Assembly (NCBI GenBank): GCA_026392455.1
Contig: JAPLCB010000003.1
Coordinates: forward strand, 1 to 64,000
DNA: 64,000 bases
Direction: 5' to 3'
DNA from: Propionibacteriales bacterium
GTDB lineage: Bacteria > Actinomycetota > Actinomycetes > Propionibacteriales > Nocardioidaceae
Position numbers and translations under genes: made by a program. Below the pieces are notes generated by a model. It worked only from the letters and a program-made list of their open reading frames with translations, ran no database searches and was not told the DNA's origin. Shown piece after piece: positions 11,449 through 21,265 of the stretch; within the stretch, counting starts at the first letter, position 1; every line of letters begins with the position of its first letter.

Positions 11449-11495
11449 GCTCACCAGAAGCGCAAGCGCCCCACCGACCGGACCACACCAAGCCC
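11414..11495. repeat. 26-bp direct repeat, two copies
   Basis: The 26-bp sequence beginning CCCACCGACCGGACCACA occurs at 11414-11439 and again at 11470-11495 with one substitution (G to C). The second copy reaches the first base of the stop codon of the phospholipase-D-like gene on the minus strand. Confidence 0.9.
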
Positions 11496-13183
11496 TACGG
11501 CGACTCCATGAACTGGTAGCGCCCCGCCTGCCGGGTCCCGATCCGCTCGACCTGCAGCACGTAGCTGTTCGGGTTCGGGGCCCGGGTCTCGCGCTGCTTC
11601 CAGACCTGGTTGAAGTCTGCCTCGTACGGTTGCCAGTTCGCGTAGCCGTAGATCTTCTGCATGTTCTCGTCGGAGCGCATGCCGAGGTCGGAGAAGTTGA
11701 ACGAGCCCTGGTAGACCTCGAACGCCTTGGGCTTGCCGGAGATGTTGCCCGCGATGGCGATGTACTTCTGGTGGATGTACCAGACCGGACGGTGGTCCTC
11801 GTCGACCTGGATCGTCTGGCGCAACGGGATCCGCCCGCGGCCGGCCGGGTTGTAGAGGATCGCCTTGTTCCGGTTGCCCATGATCGCGTAGATGATCCGG
11901 ATGTCGCAGCCCTGGTTCCAGAGCTGGCGGATCCGTCGCGCCATCCAGTCACCGCGGTCGTCGCGCCAGACGTACATGCCGATCCGGATCTTGGTGCGAC
12001 CGCTGCGGGTGTCCGCGCCGGTGCAGGTGACGTTCTGGAGAGCCTTGTAGATGAAGTCGTTGTTCGCGGTGTTGCCGTTGAGCGGCGTCATCCAGAAGGT
12101 CGTCGTGGGGTAGGTCAGGGTCACCAGCCGAGGGGAGACGGCGACGTCCCGCTTGGCCTGGAAGAAGACGCCCTGCATGGCGTCGTACAGCGGCTTGTTG
12201 ATGGTGGTGTACAGCTGGTTCCACTGCATCTGCGCCGCGTAGTCGGTCATGTTCCCCGAGCCGCTCATCACGATCCAACGGGTGCTCGCAGCCTGGCTGA
12301 ACATGAAGACCTTGGCGTGCATGGTGCCGCCGACACCTCGGCAGGACTTGTTGCAGGCGTAGACCCAGCTGCCCCGGACGGGGTCCTTCTTCCAGCGCTC
12401 GCCGCCGAAGAGCTTCTTCAGCTTGCCGTAGTCGGACAGGGACGGGTCGGCCGGGATCGACATGATGATCTGGACGCTGACGCCGCGCCTCTTCGCAGCA
12501 ACGAGGGCCTCACGCAGCTTCTTGCTCGCGAACGACCAGGACAGGATCCGGATCTGGCTGCCGGCCGGGGCACTGTTGATGGTCCGCTCGAGGTGCGTAC
12601 GGATCTTGTACGACGAACCCTTCTGGAACGCGTGGCTGAACTTCGAGCCCTGGGTCGGGTTGTAGCGATCCGGCGTCGGGGACAGGTAGACCCGCACGCT
12701 GAGGGTGGCGTTCGCCGTGCCGCTGGCGTCGGTGATCGAGTAGCCGATCGTCCGGATACCGGCGACGATGTTGCCGGGCACCGCGACCCGGATCGTTCCG
12801 GTCGAGGTGAGCTTCGCGGACCAGCCCGGCGGGACGCTGGTGACCTGCATCGGGGCGGTCATCCGGGTCTTGGCGCACGGGGTCACGTTGCCGCACTTGT
12901 CGTTCGCGAGGACGTTCCAGTACTTCACGGAGTAGCTGCGCTGGGTCCCCGCGTCGTCGTTCGCCGCGATCGTCGCGAACGACTGGGACGTCTCCCGCGG
13001 TGCCTCCGGGGCCTCCGGGGCCTCCGGGGAGGTCGGCGCCGGGGCTACCGGCTCGTCGGCGGCAACGGCCGTGGAGCTGATCGCACCCAGCAGCAGGCAC
13101 GCCACCAGGACCGAGACGAGGGAGGTGGCGTAGCGAGACCTTCGAGCAAAGCCGGTGCGGGGCAAGGAACTGCTCCAATTCAT
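11495..13183 (-). CDS. Secreted phospholipase-D-like protein with atypical HKD motifs
   Basis: 562 residues. A signal peptide (residues 1-41, cleavage after TAVA) is followed by a short Pro/Glu/Ala linker with three EAP repeats, a beta-sandwich domain (about 65-165) and two phospholipase-D-like halves. The first half has MHAKVFMFS followed by SGSGNM, the second IHQKYIAIA followed by QGSFNFSD. His, Lys and the GSxxN/GSxN elements are kept, but the Asp four residues after Lys in the classical HxKxxxxD motif is Ser in the first and Ala in the second. The enzyme may be active on an unusual substrate or be a binding protein. No lipid or DNA preference can be read from the sequence. Confidence 0.85.
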   Translation of the reverse strand: MNWSSSLPRTGFARRSRYATSLVSVLVACLLLGAISSTAVAADEPVAPAPTSPEAPEAPEAPRETSQSFATIAANDDAGTQRSYSVKYWNVLANDKCGNVTPCAKTRMTAPMQVTSVPPGWSAKLTSTGTIRVAVPGNIVAGIRTIGYSITDASGTANATLSVRVYLSPTPDRYNPTQGSKFSHAFQKGSSYKIRTHLERTINSAPAGSQIRILSWSFASKKLREALVAAKRRGVSVQIIMSIPADPSLSDYGKLKKLFGGERWKKDPVRGSWVYACNKSCRGVGGTMHAKVFMFSQAASTRWIVMSGSGNMTDYAAQMQWNQLYTTINKPLYDAMQGVFFQAKRDVAVSPRLVTLTYPTTTFWMTPLNGNTANNDFIYKALQNVTCTGADTRSGRTKIRIGMYVWRDDRGDWMARRIRQLWNQGCDIRIIYAIMGNRNKAILYNPAGRGRIPLRQTIQVDEDHRPVWYIHQKYIAIAGNISGKPKAFEVYQGSFNFSDLGMRSDENMQKIYGYANWQPYEADFNQVWKQRETRAPNPNSYVLQVERIGTRQAGRYQFMESP

Positions 13184-13280
13184 GGTCTTGTGGAACTCCG
13201 AGTGGCCGAAAATAGCACGAATAGTGGGACTGTCCCCGACACGCTACATAGCCCGTCACAGCCCCGCGTACGCTCGCGTC

Positions 13281-14786
13281 ATGAGTGTGCGCAGGATCAT
13301 GGGGACCGAGACGGAGTTCGGCATCTCCGTGCAGGGCCAGCCGCACGCCAACCCGATGGTCGCGAGTACCCGGCTGGTGAACGCCTACGCCAGTGCCGAG
13401 GTGCACGCCCGTCGGGCCCGGTGGGACTTCGAGGAGGAGTCCCCGCTGCGCGATGCGCGAGGTTTCGACCTGGCCCGCGAGGCCGCCGACCCCAGCCAGC
13501 TGACCGACGAGGATCTCGGACTGGCCAACGTGATCCTCACCAACGGCGCCCGGCTCTACGTCGACCACTCCCACCCCGAGTACTCCAGCCCGGAGGTCTC
13601 GAACCCGCGTGACGCCGTGCTCTGGGACAAGGCCGGCGAGCAGATCGCCCTGGACGCCTGCGGCTTCGCGTCGGTCACCGGTGAACCCGACATCGTTCTC
13701 TACAAGAACAACACCGACAACAAGGGTGCCTCCTACGGCGCCCACGAGAACTACCTGATGAACCGCTCCACCCCGTTCGGCGACATCGTCAAGCACCTGA
13801 TCCCGTTCTTCGTCTCCCGCCAGGTGGTCTGCGGCGCCGGTCGGGTCGGGATCGGGCAGGACGGGCGGGGCCACGGGTTCCAGATCTCCCAGCGAGCGGA
13901 CTTCTTCGAGGTCGAGGTCGGCCTGGAGACCACCCTGAAACGGCCGATCATCAACACCCGCGACGAACCGCACGCGGATCCGGAGAAGTCGCGGCGGTTG
14001 CACGTCATCATCGGCGACGCCAACCTGGCCGAGATCTCGACCTACCTCAAGGTCGGGACCACCGCCCTGGTCCTGGACATGATCGAGAACCGGTACCTCA
14101 CCAGCGACCTGACCATCGCCGACTCGGTGGCCTCGCTGCGCGCCGTCTCCCACGACCCGACCTGCAGCTACCTGCTCCAGCGCGACGACGGCTCGACGCT
14201 GACCGCCGTACAGCTCCAGTGGGAGTACTTCCACCTCGCCAGCGGTTACGTCGAGGAGCGCTACGGCGTGGATGCGGACGCCGACACCAGGGACGTCCTG
14301 GCCCGCTGGGAATCGGTCCTGACCCGGCTCGAGCGGGACCCGTTCGAGTGTGCCGGTGAGCTCGACTGGGTCGCCAAGCTGAAGCTCCTGGAGTCCTACC
14401 GCGAACGCGACGGGTTGGACTGGGACGACGCCAAGCTGCACCTGATCGACCTCCAGTACGCCGACATCCGCCCGGAGAAGGGCCTGTACCACCGGCTGGT
14501 CCGCCTCGGCAGGATCGAGCGCCTCCTCGACGACGCCGAGGTCGCTGCCGCCATGCACGATCCGCCGACCGACACCCGGGCCTACTTCCGGGGCCGGTGC
14601 CTGGAGAAGTACCCCGACAGCATCGCCGCTGCGTCGTGGGACTCGGTGATCTTCGACCTCCCCGGCCACGACTCGCTGCAGCGGGTACCGACGATCGACC
14701 CGCGGCGCGGGAGCAAGGCCCACGTCGGGAACTTGATCGACACGAGTGCGACCGCACTCGACCTGTTCTCTGCCCTGACTCGCTAG
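13281..14786 (+). CDS. dop: Deamidase/depupylase of Pup
   Basis: Converts the C-terminal Gln of Pup to Glu so that PafA can ligate it, and also removes Pup from substrates; 501 residues, glutamine-synthetase-like fold. Motifs: [10 protein letters not shown] at the N-terminus (metal-binding Glu), [15 protein letters not shown] with the catalytic-loop Asp, [16 protein letters not shown] and NTRDEPHAD. The ATG at 13281 is 6 nt after TACGCT (13269-13274) with no Shine-Dalgarno, which argues for a leaderless mRNA and against the upstream in-frame starts. It is paralogous to pafA 3.4 kb downstream. Confidence 0.97.
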   Translation: MSVRRIMGTETEFGISVQGQPHANPMVASTRLVNAYASAEVHARRARWDFEEESPLRDARGFDLAREAADPSQLTDEDLGLANVILTNGARLYVDHSHPEYSSPEVSNPRDAVLWDKAGEQIALDACGFASVTGEPDIVLYKNNTDNKGASYGAHENYLMNRSTPFGDIVKHLIPFFVSRQVVCGAGRVGIGQDGRGHGFQISQRADFFEVEVGLETTLKRPIINTRDEPHADPEKSRRLHVIIGDANLAEISTYLKVGTTALVLDMIENRYLTSDLTIADSVASLRAVSHDPTCSYLLQRDDGSTLTAVQLQWEYFHLASGYVEERYGVDADADTRDVLARWESVLTRLERDPFECAGELDWVAKLKLLESYRERDGLDWDDAKLHLIDLQYADIRPEKGLYHRLVRLGRIERLLDDAEVAAAMHDPPTDTRAYFRGRCLEKYPDSIAAASWDSVIFDLPGHDSLQRVPTIDPRRGSKAHVGNLIDTSATALDLFSALTR

Positions 14787-14830
14787 GGTCATGGCAGGAG
14801 TTCTTTCTGCGGGGAGTGAAGGAGAAGGCG

Positions 14831-15034
14831 ATGGCACAGGAGCACAAGCAACCGCGCAAGTCGACCGAGTCCGAGGAAGCGGTCGAGGAGGTTGCCTCGA
14901 CCACCGAAGGTCTCGCCGAGCGCAAGGAAAAGCTCGACGACGACATCGACGCGATCCTCGACGAGATCGACGACGTCCTCGAGGTCAACGCCGAGGACTT
15001 CGTCAAGTCGTTCATCCAGAAGGGTGGCCAGTGA
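14831..15034 (+). CDS. pup: Prokaryotic ubiquitin-like protein Pup
   Basis: 67-residue disordered protein tag that is joined through its C-terminus to lysines of proteins destined for the proteasome. The central helix-forming region (about residues 20-55, rich in Asp, Glu and Ile) binds the ARC coiled coil, and the protein ends in KGGQ. The terminal Gln means Dop must deamidate it before use. A Shine-Dalgarno AAGGAGAAGG precedes the ATG, and TAGGGT (14784-14789), overlapping the dop stop, is a plausible -10 box. The stop overlaps the prcB start (GTGA). Confidence 0.97.
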   Translation: MAQEHKQPRKSTESEEAVEEVASTTEGLAERKEKLDDDIDAILDEIDDVLEVNAEDFVKSFIQKGGQ

Positions 15035-15891
15035 GCCCGATGAACTCTGCCTCCGCAGCCGGCTCGTCCGGACGTCTTTCAGACGCCTACCTGACGCCCG
15101 GCAGCACCTCGTTCGCCGACTTCCTGGGCTCGGTCGCCCCGGAGCTCCTGCCGGCCCGGCGTCCGTTGCCGCCCGGAAGCGCTGCCGACCTGGCACCGCA
15201 CGGCACCACCATCGTCGCCGCCACCTTCCCCGACGGAGTCGTGATGGCCGGTGACCGCCGCGCCACGATGGGCAACGTGATCGCCCAGCGCGACATCGAG
15301 AAGGTCTTCCCGGCCGACGAGTTCTCCTGCGTCGGCATCGCCGGCACCGCGGGACTCGCCGTGGAGATGGTCCGACTCTTCCAGACCGAGCTCGAGCACT
15401 ACGAGAAGCTCGAGGGCAGCACCCTGTCGATCGACGGCAAGGCGAACCGGCTGTCGGCACTGATCCGCAACAACCTGGCCCTGGCGATGCAGGGACTGGC
15501 GGTCGTACCGCTCTTCGCCGGCTTCGACCAGCGGGCCCGGCAGGGCCGGATCTTCAGCTACGACGTGACCGGGGGCCGGTACGAGGAGACGGCGTTCCAC
15601 TCGGTCGGTTCCGGCTCGATGTTCGCGCGCGGGTCGTTGAAGAAGCTGTACCGCAACGACTTCACCGCCGACGAGTGCGTCACGGCCACCATCCAGGCCC
15701 TGTACGACGCCGCCGACGACGACTCCGCCACCGGCGGCCCCGACCTCGCCCGCCGGATCTTCCCGGTGGTGCACGTGATCACCGCGGCCGGCCAGGTGCG
15801 GATGCCCGAGGACCAGGTCGCCGCGATCGCGGACAGCGTGGTCGCCGGGCGGATGCAACGGCCCGACGGCCCCAACGCGGCCCTGAACTGA
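15031..15891 (+). CDS. prcB: 20S proteasome beta subunit
   Basis: Catalytic subunit of the proteasome core, 286 residues as a precursor. The 58-residue propeptide is removed between Gly58 and Thr59 ([10 protein letters not shown]); Thr59 becomes the N-terminal nucleophile. [10 protein letters not shown] carries the conserved Asp and Arg positions of the active site, and [11 protein letters not shown] the late conserved loop. The GTG at 15031 overlaps the pup stop by four bases; an ATG nine bases later (15040) is an alternative start that would not alter the mature protein. It is followed by a 27-codon open frame before prcA. Confidence 0.96.
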   Translation: MSPMNSASAAGSSGRLSDAYLTPGSTSFADFLGSVAPELLPARRPLPPGSAADLAPHGTTIVAATFPDGVVMAGDRRATMGNVIAQRDIEKVFPADEFSCVGIAGTAGLAVEMVRLFQTELEHYEKLEGSTLSIDGKANRLSALIRNNLALAMQGLAVVPLFAGFDQRARQGRIFSYDVTGGRYEETAFHSVGSGSMFARGSLKKLYRNDFTADECVTATIQALYDAADDDSATGGPDLARRIFPVVHVITAAGQVRMPEDQVAAIADSVVAGRMQRPDGPNAALN

Positions 15892-15904
15892 CGAGGACCC
15901 TGCC

Positions 15905-15988
15905 ATGAACCAGCGAAGCGAGAGACCAGTCCACGACCGCACGCCGGCGTCCCCGGGTGAGGCCGACGCGAAGCGAGGCGACTCATGA
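15905..15988 (+). CDS. Possible 27-residue open frame between prcB and prcA
   Basis: An ATG frame of 27 codons with GAGGA seven bases upstream fills most of the 93-bp gap between prcB and prcA. Its stop TGA overlaps the prcA ATG (ATGA at 15985-15988), the same coupling used by real gene pairs in this window. The peptide is polar and charged, with no recognised motif. The 10-mer GCGAAGCGAG occurs twice in the gap (15913-15922 and 15968-15977). It may be a translated spacer that carries ribosomes from prcB to prcA, or chance; prcA itself has no convincing independent Shine-Dalgarno. Confidence 0.35.
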   Translation: MNQRSERPVHDRTPASPGEADAKRGDS

Positions 15989-16692
15989 ACATGCCGTTCT
16001 ACGTCTCGCCCGAGCAGCTGATGAAGGACCGCGCGGACTTCGCCCGCAAGGGCATCGCCCGAGGCCGCTCGGTCGCGCTCCTGCAGTACGCCGACGGGAT
16101 CATCTTCGTCTCGGAGAACCCGTCGCAAGCCCTGCACAAGGTCAGCGAGATCTACGACCGGATCGCGTTCGCCGCGGTCGGTCGCTACAACGAGTTCGAG
16201 AACCTGCGGATCGCCGGTGTCCGGCTCGCCGACCTCCGCGGCTACTCCTACGACCGCCGTGACGTCACCGGACGAGGTCTGGCGAACGCCTATGCCCAGA
16301 CCCTGGGAACGATCTTCTCCTCCGGTGGCGAGAAGCCCTACGAGGTCGAGATCTTCGTCGCCGAGGTCGGTGACGAGGTGTCGGACGACAAGATCTTCCG
16401 GCTCACCTACGACGGCCAGATCGCCGACGAGCACGGCTACGCGGCGATGGGCGGCGACGCCGAGACGGTCGCGGCGTACCTGGCCGAGCACTACACCGAG
16501 GGTCTGTCCCTCGACGGTGCTCTACGCCTCGCGGTGGCCGCTCTGGCGCACACCGCCGCCGAAGGAACCGAGGAACGCATCATCCCCGCGGGCGATCTCG
16601 AGGTCGCCGTCCTCGACCGCACCCGGACCCTGCCGCGCAAGTTCCGCAGACTGAACGGCGATTCCCTCTCCGGGATCCTCGCCGGGGCATAG
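15985..16692 (+). CDS. prcA: 20S proteasome alpha subunit
   Basis: Forms the two outer seven-membered rings of the proteasome core, gating entry and docking ARC; 235 residues. The N-terminus [27 protein letters not shown] matches actinobacterial alpha subunits, and the family fold continues through [26 protein letters not shown]. It lacks the N-terminal Thr nucleophile, as expected. The C-terminal part after about residue 215 is short and basic, without the long acidic tail of some relatives. Start ATG overlaps the end of the 27-codon frame. The stop is nine bases before the pafA start. Confidence 0.96.
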   Translation: MNMPFYVSPEQLMKDRADFARKGIARGRSVALLQYADGIIFVSENPSQALHKVSEIYDRIAFAAVGRYNEFENLRIAGVRLADLRGYSYDRRDVTGRGLANAYAQTLGTIFSSGGEKPYEVEIFVAEVGDEVSDDKIFRLTYDGQIADEHGYAAMGGDAETVAAYLAEHYTEGLSLDGALRLAVAALAHTAAEGTEERIIPAGDLEVAVLDRTRTLPRKFRRLNGDSLSGILAGA

Positions 16693-16701
16693 GCTTGACG
16701 A

Positions 16702-18063
16702 GTGGACCGGCGGATCTTCGGGATCGAGAACGAGTACGGCGTCACCTGCACCTTCAAAGGTCAGCGACGTCTCTCGCCGGACGAGGTCGCCCGCTACCTG
16801 TTCCGCAAGGTCGTCAGCTGGGGTCGTAGCAGCAACGTGTTCCTGCGCAACGGGGCCCGCCTGTACCTCGACGTCGGCAGCCACCCCGAGTACGCCACCC
16901 CCGAGTGCGACGACATCGTCGACCTGGTCACCCACGACAAGGCTGGCGAGCGAATCCTCGAGGGCCTGCTCATCGATGCCGAGCGACGGCTGCACGACGA
17001 GGGCATCGCCGGCGACGTCTACCTGTTCAAGAACAACACCGATTCAGCCGGGAACTCCTACGGCTGTCACGAGAACTACCTGGTCAGCCGCAACGGCGAG
17101 TTCTCCAAGCTGGCCGACGTCCTGATCCCGTTCCTGGTGACCCGGCAGGTGATCGTGGGGGCCGGCAAGGTCATCCAGACGCCCCGCGGTGCGTCGTACT
17201 CGCTGAGCCAGCGTGCCGAGCACATCTGGGAGGGGGTCTCCAGCGCCACCACCCGGTCCCGACCGATCATCAACACCCGTGACGAGCCGCACGCCGACGC
17301 CGAGCGTTTTCGACGGCTGCACGTCATCGTCGGCGACTCGAACATGAGCGAGACCACCACGATGCTGAAGGTCGCCACGTGCGACCTGGTGCTGCGGATG
17401 ATCGAGGAGGGCGTGGTGATGCGCGACCTCACCATGGAGAACCCGATCAGGGCGATCCGGGAGATCTCGCACGACATGACCGGCCGCAAGAAGGTGCTGC
17501 TGGCCAACGGCCGGGAGGCCAGCGTCCTGGAGATCCAGTCCGAGTACCTGCAACGGGCCCGGGACTTCGTCGACCGCCGGGAGCTCCACACCCCGGTGAT
17601 CGAGCGGTCCCTGGACCTCTGGGAGCGCGGGCTCAAGGCCGTCGAGTCCGGCGACCTGTCCCTGGTCGAACGAGAGATCGACTGGGTGATCAAGTGGAAG
17701 CTGATCGACCGGTACCGCGCCCAGAACGACCTGCCACTGGGCCACCCGCGGGTCGCCCAGCTCGACCTGGCCTACCACGACATCCACCGCGACCGCGGCC
17801 TCTACTACCTGCTGGAGAAGCGGGGCGCGGTGGCGCGGGTCAGCAACGACCTCGACATCTTCGCGGCGAAGTCGATCCCGCCGCAGACCACCCGGGCCCG
17901 GCTCCGGGGAGACTTCATCAAGCGGGCCCAGGAGCGCCGTCGCGACTTCACGGTCGACTGGGTCCACCTGAAGCTGAACGACCAGGCCCAACGGACCGTG
18001 CTGTGCAAGGACCCGTTCCGCTCCCACGACGAGCGCGTCGAGCGGCTCATTGAAGGCATGTAG
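16702..18063 (+). CDS. pafA: Pup-protein ligase
   Basis: Joins the gamma-carboxylate of the C-terminal Glu of Pup to a lysine of the target, using ATP; 453 residues, same fold as Dop. Motifs: [13 protein letters not shown] with the metal-binding Glu, [12 protein letters not shown] with the active-site Asp, [25 protein letters not shown] and [15 protein letters not shown]. The GTG at 16702 lies 6 nt after TAGGCT (16690-16695), so it can be transcribed separately as a leaderless mRNA although it sits nine bases from prcA. Its end overlaps the FKBP gene by 14 bases. Confidence 0.97.
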   Translation: MDRRIFGIENEYGVTCTFKGQRRLSPDEVARYLFRKVVSWGRSSNVFLRNGARLYLDVGSHPEYATPECDDIVDLVTHDKAGERILEGLLIDAERRLHDEGIAGDVYLFKNNTDSAGNSYGCHENYLVSRNGEFSKLADVLIPFLVTRQVIVGAGKVIQTPRGASYSLSQRAEHIWEGVSSATTRSRPIINTRDEPHADAERFRRLHVIVGDSNMSETTTMLKVATCDLVLRMIEEGVVMRDLTMENPIRAIREISHDMTGRKKVLLANGREASVLEIQSEYLQRARDFVDRRELHTPVIERSLDLWERGLKAVESGDLSLVEREIDWVIKWKLIDRYRAQNDLPLGHPRVAQLDLAYHDIHRDRGLYYLLEKRGAVARVSNDLDIFAAKSIPPQTTRARLRGDFIKRAQERRRDFTVDWVHLKLNDQAQRTVLCKDPFRSHDERVERLIEGM

Positions 18064-18982
18064 GGCCGGCGGGCGCCGGCTCGTCGGATGCCTGCTCGCG
18101 GTGCTCGTGCTGGCCGGATGCACCTCCGAAGGCCGCGCGACGTCAGCGAACGGGCCTCTCTACGGCGTCGAGGTGTCCGGCACGTTCGACGAGCACCCGG
18201 CGGCGCGGATCGCGGCCCCGTTGCAGGTATCGGTCCCGGCAAACGAGGTGGTCATCGCCGGCACCGGAGCTCCGGTCCAGGTCGACCAGCTCTTCGTCGT
18301 CCGGCTCACCGTGTTCAACGCGCGGACCGGGACCGAGGTGGCCTCGACGGTACGTGCAGCGAAGAGCAGCGACGACAGCCTGTTTCCCGAGCTGGTCTCC
18401 GCGCTGACCGGCAAGGCCCAGGGCACCCGGGTCGTCGTAGCGCTGCCGAGCAGCGCGGCTTTCGGCGCCGGCGGGGTGCCGCCGACCGGGCTCGCCGTCG
18501 ACGACGCGGTCGTCCTGGTAGCCGATGTCCTGGCGGTCCCGCCGACGTCCGTGCTGCCCACGGCCGCTGGCGAGCCCCGGGCCCCCGGCGTCGGGGCACC
18601 GGCGGTGAGGTACCTGGCCGGTGACCCGACCGGCGTGACGGCTCCGGACGGCGCCGTCGCCCCCGACCAGGTCACCGTGATCGAGCTCGTCCGCGGTACC
18701 GGTGCGCCGGTCCGCGACCACAGCCTGGTCACGGTGGACTACCTCGGTCAGGACTGGGGCAGTGACCAGCCGTTCGTCGACACCTACTTCAAGGAACCGG
18801 CCGTCGTCCCGGTCGGGACCGACGCCTCGCTGCCGGCCTGGGACCAGGCCCTCGTCGGGCTCCCTGCAGGTTCCCGGGTCATCGTGGTCGACCCCTTTCC
18901 ACCGTCCCAGCAGCCGGGGGAGGAACGCCCGACGGACCATGGCACCATCGCCTGGGTCGTCGACGTCCTCGGCGTCAGCTGA
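18050..18982 (+). CDS. FKBP-type peptidyl-prolyl isomerase lipoprotein
   Basis: 310 residues. A basic N-terminus and hydrophobic stretch end in the lipobox LAGC (Cys24), so the mature protein should be lipid-anchored outside the membrane. The C-terminal domain (about 205-310) has an FKBP pattern, [10 protein letters not shown], then [23 protein letters not shown], expected for prolyl isomerases, although several active-site aromatics differ. Residues about 40-170 form a second, less clear domain that resembles a degenerate FKBP repeat. TTG at 18050 is the only start that gives a proper signal peptide. FKBP genes beside pafA are common in actinobacteria. Confidence 0.85.
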   Translation: MKACRAGGRRLVGCLLAVLVLAGCTSEGRATSANGPLYGVEVSGTFDEHPAARIAAPLQVSVPANEVVIAGTGAPVQVDQLFVVRLTVFNARTGTEVASTVRAAKSSDDSLFPELVSALTGKAQGTRVVVALPSSAAFGAGGVPPTGLAVDDAVVLVADVLAVPPTSVLPTAAGEPRAPGVGAPAVRYLAGDPTGVTAPDGAVAPDQVTVIELVRGTGAPVRDHSLVTVDYLGQDWGSDQPFVDTYFKEPAVVPVGTDASLPAWDQALVGLPAGSRVIVVDPFPPSQQPGEERPTDHGTIAWVVDVLGVS

Positions 18983-19013
18983 GCGCCCGACGAGACCCGC
19001 CGAAGGAGACCAC

Positions 19014-19994
19014 GTGACCGCCTCGAAGTCCGAACGCCTGATGAACCTGGTCATCATGCTGCTGGTCGCGCGCTCGCCGGTGACCAAGGACCGGATCCGG
19101 GACGTCATCGAGGGTTACCAGGGATCGACCCCGGACGCCTTCGAGAAGATGTTCGAGCGGGACAAGGCCGAGCTCCGGGCGCTGGGCATCCCGCTCGAGC
19201 TGGCGGCGATCGACAAGTTCTTCGACGACGAGCTCGGTTACCGGATCGCCAGGGACTCCTTCGAGCTGCCCGAGCTCGACCTGGAGCCCGACGAGCTCGC
19301 CGTCCTCGGCCTCGCCGCCCGGGTCTGGGAGCACGCCGGTCTCGCCGCCACGACCTCCCAGGCCCTGGTCAAGCTGAGGGCAGCCGGGTACGACGTCGAT
19401 CGGGAAGCCTTGGACGTCCTCCAACCCCGGGTGGTCGCCGACGACCCCGCGTTCGACACGGTGCTGGCCTTCACCACCAGCAGGACCCCGATCACCTTCG
19501 CCTACAAGCGCCCGGCCGACAGCACCAGCACCCGGCGGCACCTCGAGCCGTGGGCCGTGGTCACCTCGCGGGAGCGGTGGTACGTGGTGGGTCTCGACAC
19601 CGATCGTCGCGAACCGCGGATGTTCCGGCTCAGCCGCATCGTCGGGGAGGTCGAGAAGAACGGCGCCCCCGGCAGCTTCGTCGTCCCCGCCGGTACCGAC
19701 ATCCGGGCCCTGACGTCGAACCTGACACCGTCCCGGCCCACCCAGGAGGCGACCGTCCTGGCCCACCAGGGACGCGCGGTGCTGCTGCGCCGACGCGCGA
19801 CCCGGGTGGAGTTCGGTGTGCCCGGACCGGACGGGACCACCAGCTGGGACCGGTTGGTCGTCCCGATGTACTCGACCTGGGACTTCGCCGGAGACATCGC
19901 CTCCCACCTCGGCGAGGTGGTCGCCGAGGCACCGGCCGAGCTCCGTGAGCACGTGCTGGCCCGGTTGACGTCCGTGGCGGGGGAGAGCGCATGA
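19014..19994 (+). CDS. pafB: WYL-domain transcription activator PafB
   Basis: 326 residues. With PafC it forms the activator of the LexA/RecA-independent DNA-damage response shown in mycobacteria; it is not needed for pupylation itself. An N-terminal winged HTH (residues about 5-65, ERLMNLVIMLLVARSPVTKDRIRDVI) is followed by a WYL domain (about 145-235; in WYL proteins it binds a ligand, probably nucleic acid) and a C-terminal WCX domain. GTG at 19014 has GAAGGAG nine bases upstream. It overlaps pafC by four bases (ATGA), so equimolar production is likely. Confidence 0.93.
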   Translation: MTASKSERLMNLVIMLLVARSPVTKDRIRDVIEGYQGSTPDAFEKMFERDKAELRALGIPLELAAIDKFFDDELGYRIARDSFELPELDLEPDELAVLGLAARVWEHAGLAATTSQALVKLRAAGYDVDREALDVLQPRVVADDPAFDTVLAFTTSRTPITFAYKRPADSTSTRRHLEPWAVVTSRERWYVVGLDTDRREPRMFRLSRIVGEVEKNGAPGSFVVPAGTDIRALTSNLTPSRPTQEATVLAHQGRAVLLRRRATRVEFGVPGPDGTTSWDRLVVPMYSTWDFAGDIASHLGEVVAEAPAELREHVLARLTSVAGESA

Positions 19995-20968
19995 GCGGGG
20001 CCAAGGACCAGCTGGCCCGGCTCCTGACGCTGGCGCCCTACCTGCAGACCCGGGGGGCCGTTCCCCTCAAGGAGGTGGCCGCCGACTTCGGGGTCACCCC
20101 GCAGCAGATGCTCAGCGACCTGCGCGTCCTCTACCTGTGCGGGCTCCCCGGCTTCGGGCCCGGTGACCTGATCGAGATCAACGTCGAGTCGCTCCTGGAC
20201 GATCCCGACGGAGTCGTCCGGATCAACAACGCCGACTTCCTCGCCCGGCCGCTGCGGCTCGGCAGTCACGAGGCGTCTGCACTCATCGTCGGACTGCGGG
20301 CGCTGCAGGAGTCCAGTCCGGTCGCCTCCCGCGACCTGGTCGACCGGACGCTGGCCAAGCTCGAGGACGCCACCGAGGAGGGCGCCGTCCCCGTCGTCGA
20401 CATCCGGATCCCCGAGCAGAGACCCGACCTCCGGCAGACCCGGTCCGCCCTGGAGAAGGCGGTCGGCGCGGACCGCCAGGTGGCGCTGGTCTACGTGGTT
20501 CCCAGCCGCGACGAGGTGACCGAGCGGATCGTCGACCCGATCGCGGTCCTCCAGCGCGACGGCCACGTCTACCTCGACGCCTGGTGCCACCTGGCCGACG
20601 CTCGGCGGCTGTTCCGGGTCGACCGGATCACCCAGGTCGAGGCACTCGACTCTGCCCGTGACGTTCCGGACCTGCCCCCGCGGGACCTCTCCGACGGGCT
20701 CTTCGAAGCCGGACCCGCCGACCAGGTGGTCAGTCTGGCGTTGAGCCCGCAGATGCGCTGGTTCGCCGAGCACTACCCGGTTCTCACCGCCACCGAGACC
20801 CCCGACGGTGGCCTCGACGTCACCTTGGCGGTCGGCGACCAGCAGTGGTTGGTGCGGCTGGCCCTCCGGTTCGGGACCGGCCTGACCGTGCTGTCACCCA
20901 GCGAGCTCCAGGACCGGATCCGCGAGGTTGCCGCGGCTGCGCTCCGGTTGCAACAGGCCACGGCGTAG
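19991..20968 (+). CDS. pafC: WYL-domain transcription activator PafC
   Basis: Partner of PafB, 325 residues, same HTH-WYL-WCX layout: HTH at about 1-65 (LARLLTLAPYLQTRGAVPLKEVAADFGV), WYL domain about 150-225 (ALVYVVPSRDEVTERIVDPIAVL ... LFRVDRI), then the C-terminal extension. The two proteins are about equally long and clearly homologous. The start codon overlaps the pafB stop. The final codons contain TAGCAT (20967-20972), a possible -10 box for tatA. Confidence 0.93.
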   Translation: MSGAKDQLARLLTLAPYLQTRGAVPLKEVAADFGVTPQQMLSDLRVLYLCGLPGFGPGDLIEINVESLLDDPDGVVRINNADFLARPLRLGSHEASALIVGLRALQESSPVASRDLVDRTLAKLEDATEEGAVPVVDIRIPEQRPDLRQTRSALEKAVGADRQVALVYVVPSRDEVTERIVDPIAVLQRDGHVYLDAWCHLADARRLFRVDRITQVEALDSARDVPDLPPRDLSDGLFEAGPADQVVSLALSPQMRWFAEHYPVLTATETPDGGLDVTLAVGDQQWLVRLALRFGTGLTVLSPSELQDRIREVAAAALRLQQATA

Positions 20969-21028
20969 CATGGGCCTGAACGCGGATCTCCCCGTTGCTC
21001 GTCGTCACCGAAACCGAAGGACGTCACC

Positions 21029-21259
21029 ATGACCCCCCTGATCGCCGGTCTGGGCACACCTGAACTGCTGATCATCCTTGCTGTGGTCGTGCTCCTCTTC
21101 GGGGCGGCCAAGCTGCCCGATCTCGCTCGGAACAGCGGACGGGCACTGAGGATCTTCAAGTCCGAGACCAAGGGTCTCCTCGAGGACGGCGACAAGACGC
21201 CCGAGCAGCTGGAGATCGAGCGCCGCAACGAGGCCGAGCGCCCCAACAGCACTGACTGA
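21029..21259 (+). CDS. tatA: Twin-arginine translocase subunit TatA
   Basis: 76-residue pore-forming component of the Tat system, which exports folded proteins. One N-terminal membrane helix ([21 protein letters not shown]) is followed by the amphipathic helix [15 protein letters not shown] and a charged tail. GAAGGACG is a suitable ribosome-binding site. No tatB lies here; many Gram-positive bacteria encode it elsewhere or lack it. Six bases separate it from tatC, so they form an operon. Confidence 0.95.
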   Translation: MTPLIAGLGTPELLIILAVVVLLFGAAKLPDLARNSGRALRIFKSETKGLLEDGDKTPEQLEIERRNEAERPNSTD

Positions 21260-21265
21260 CCCGCC

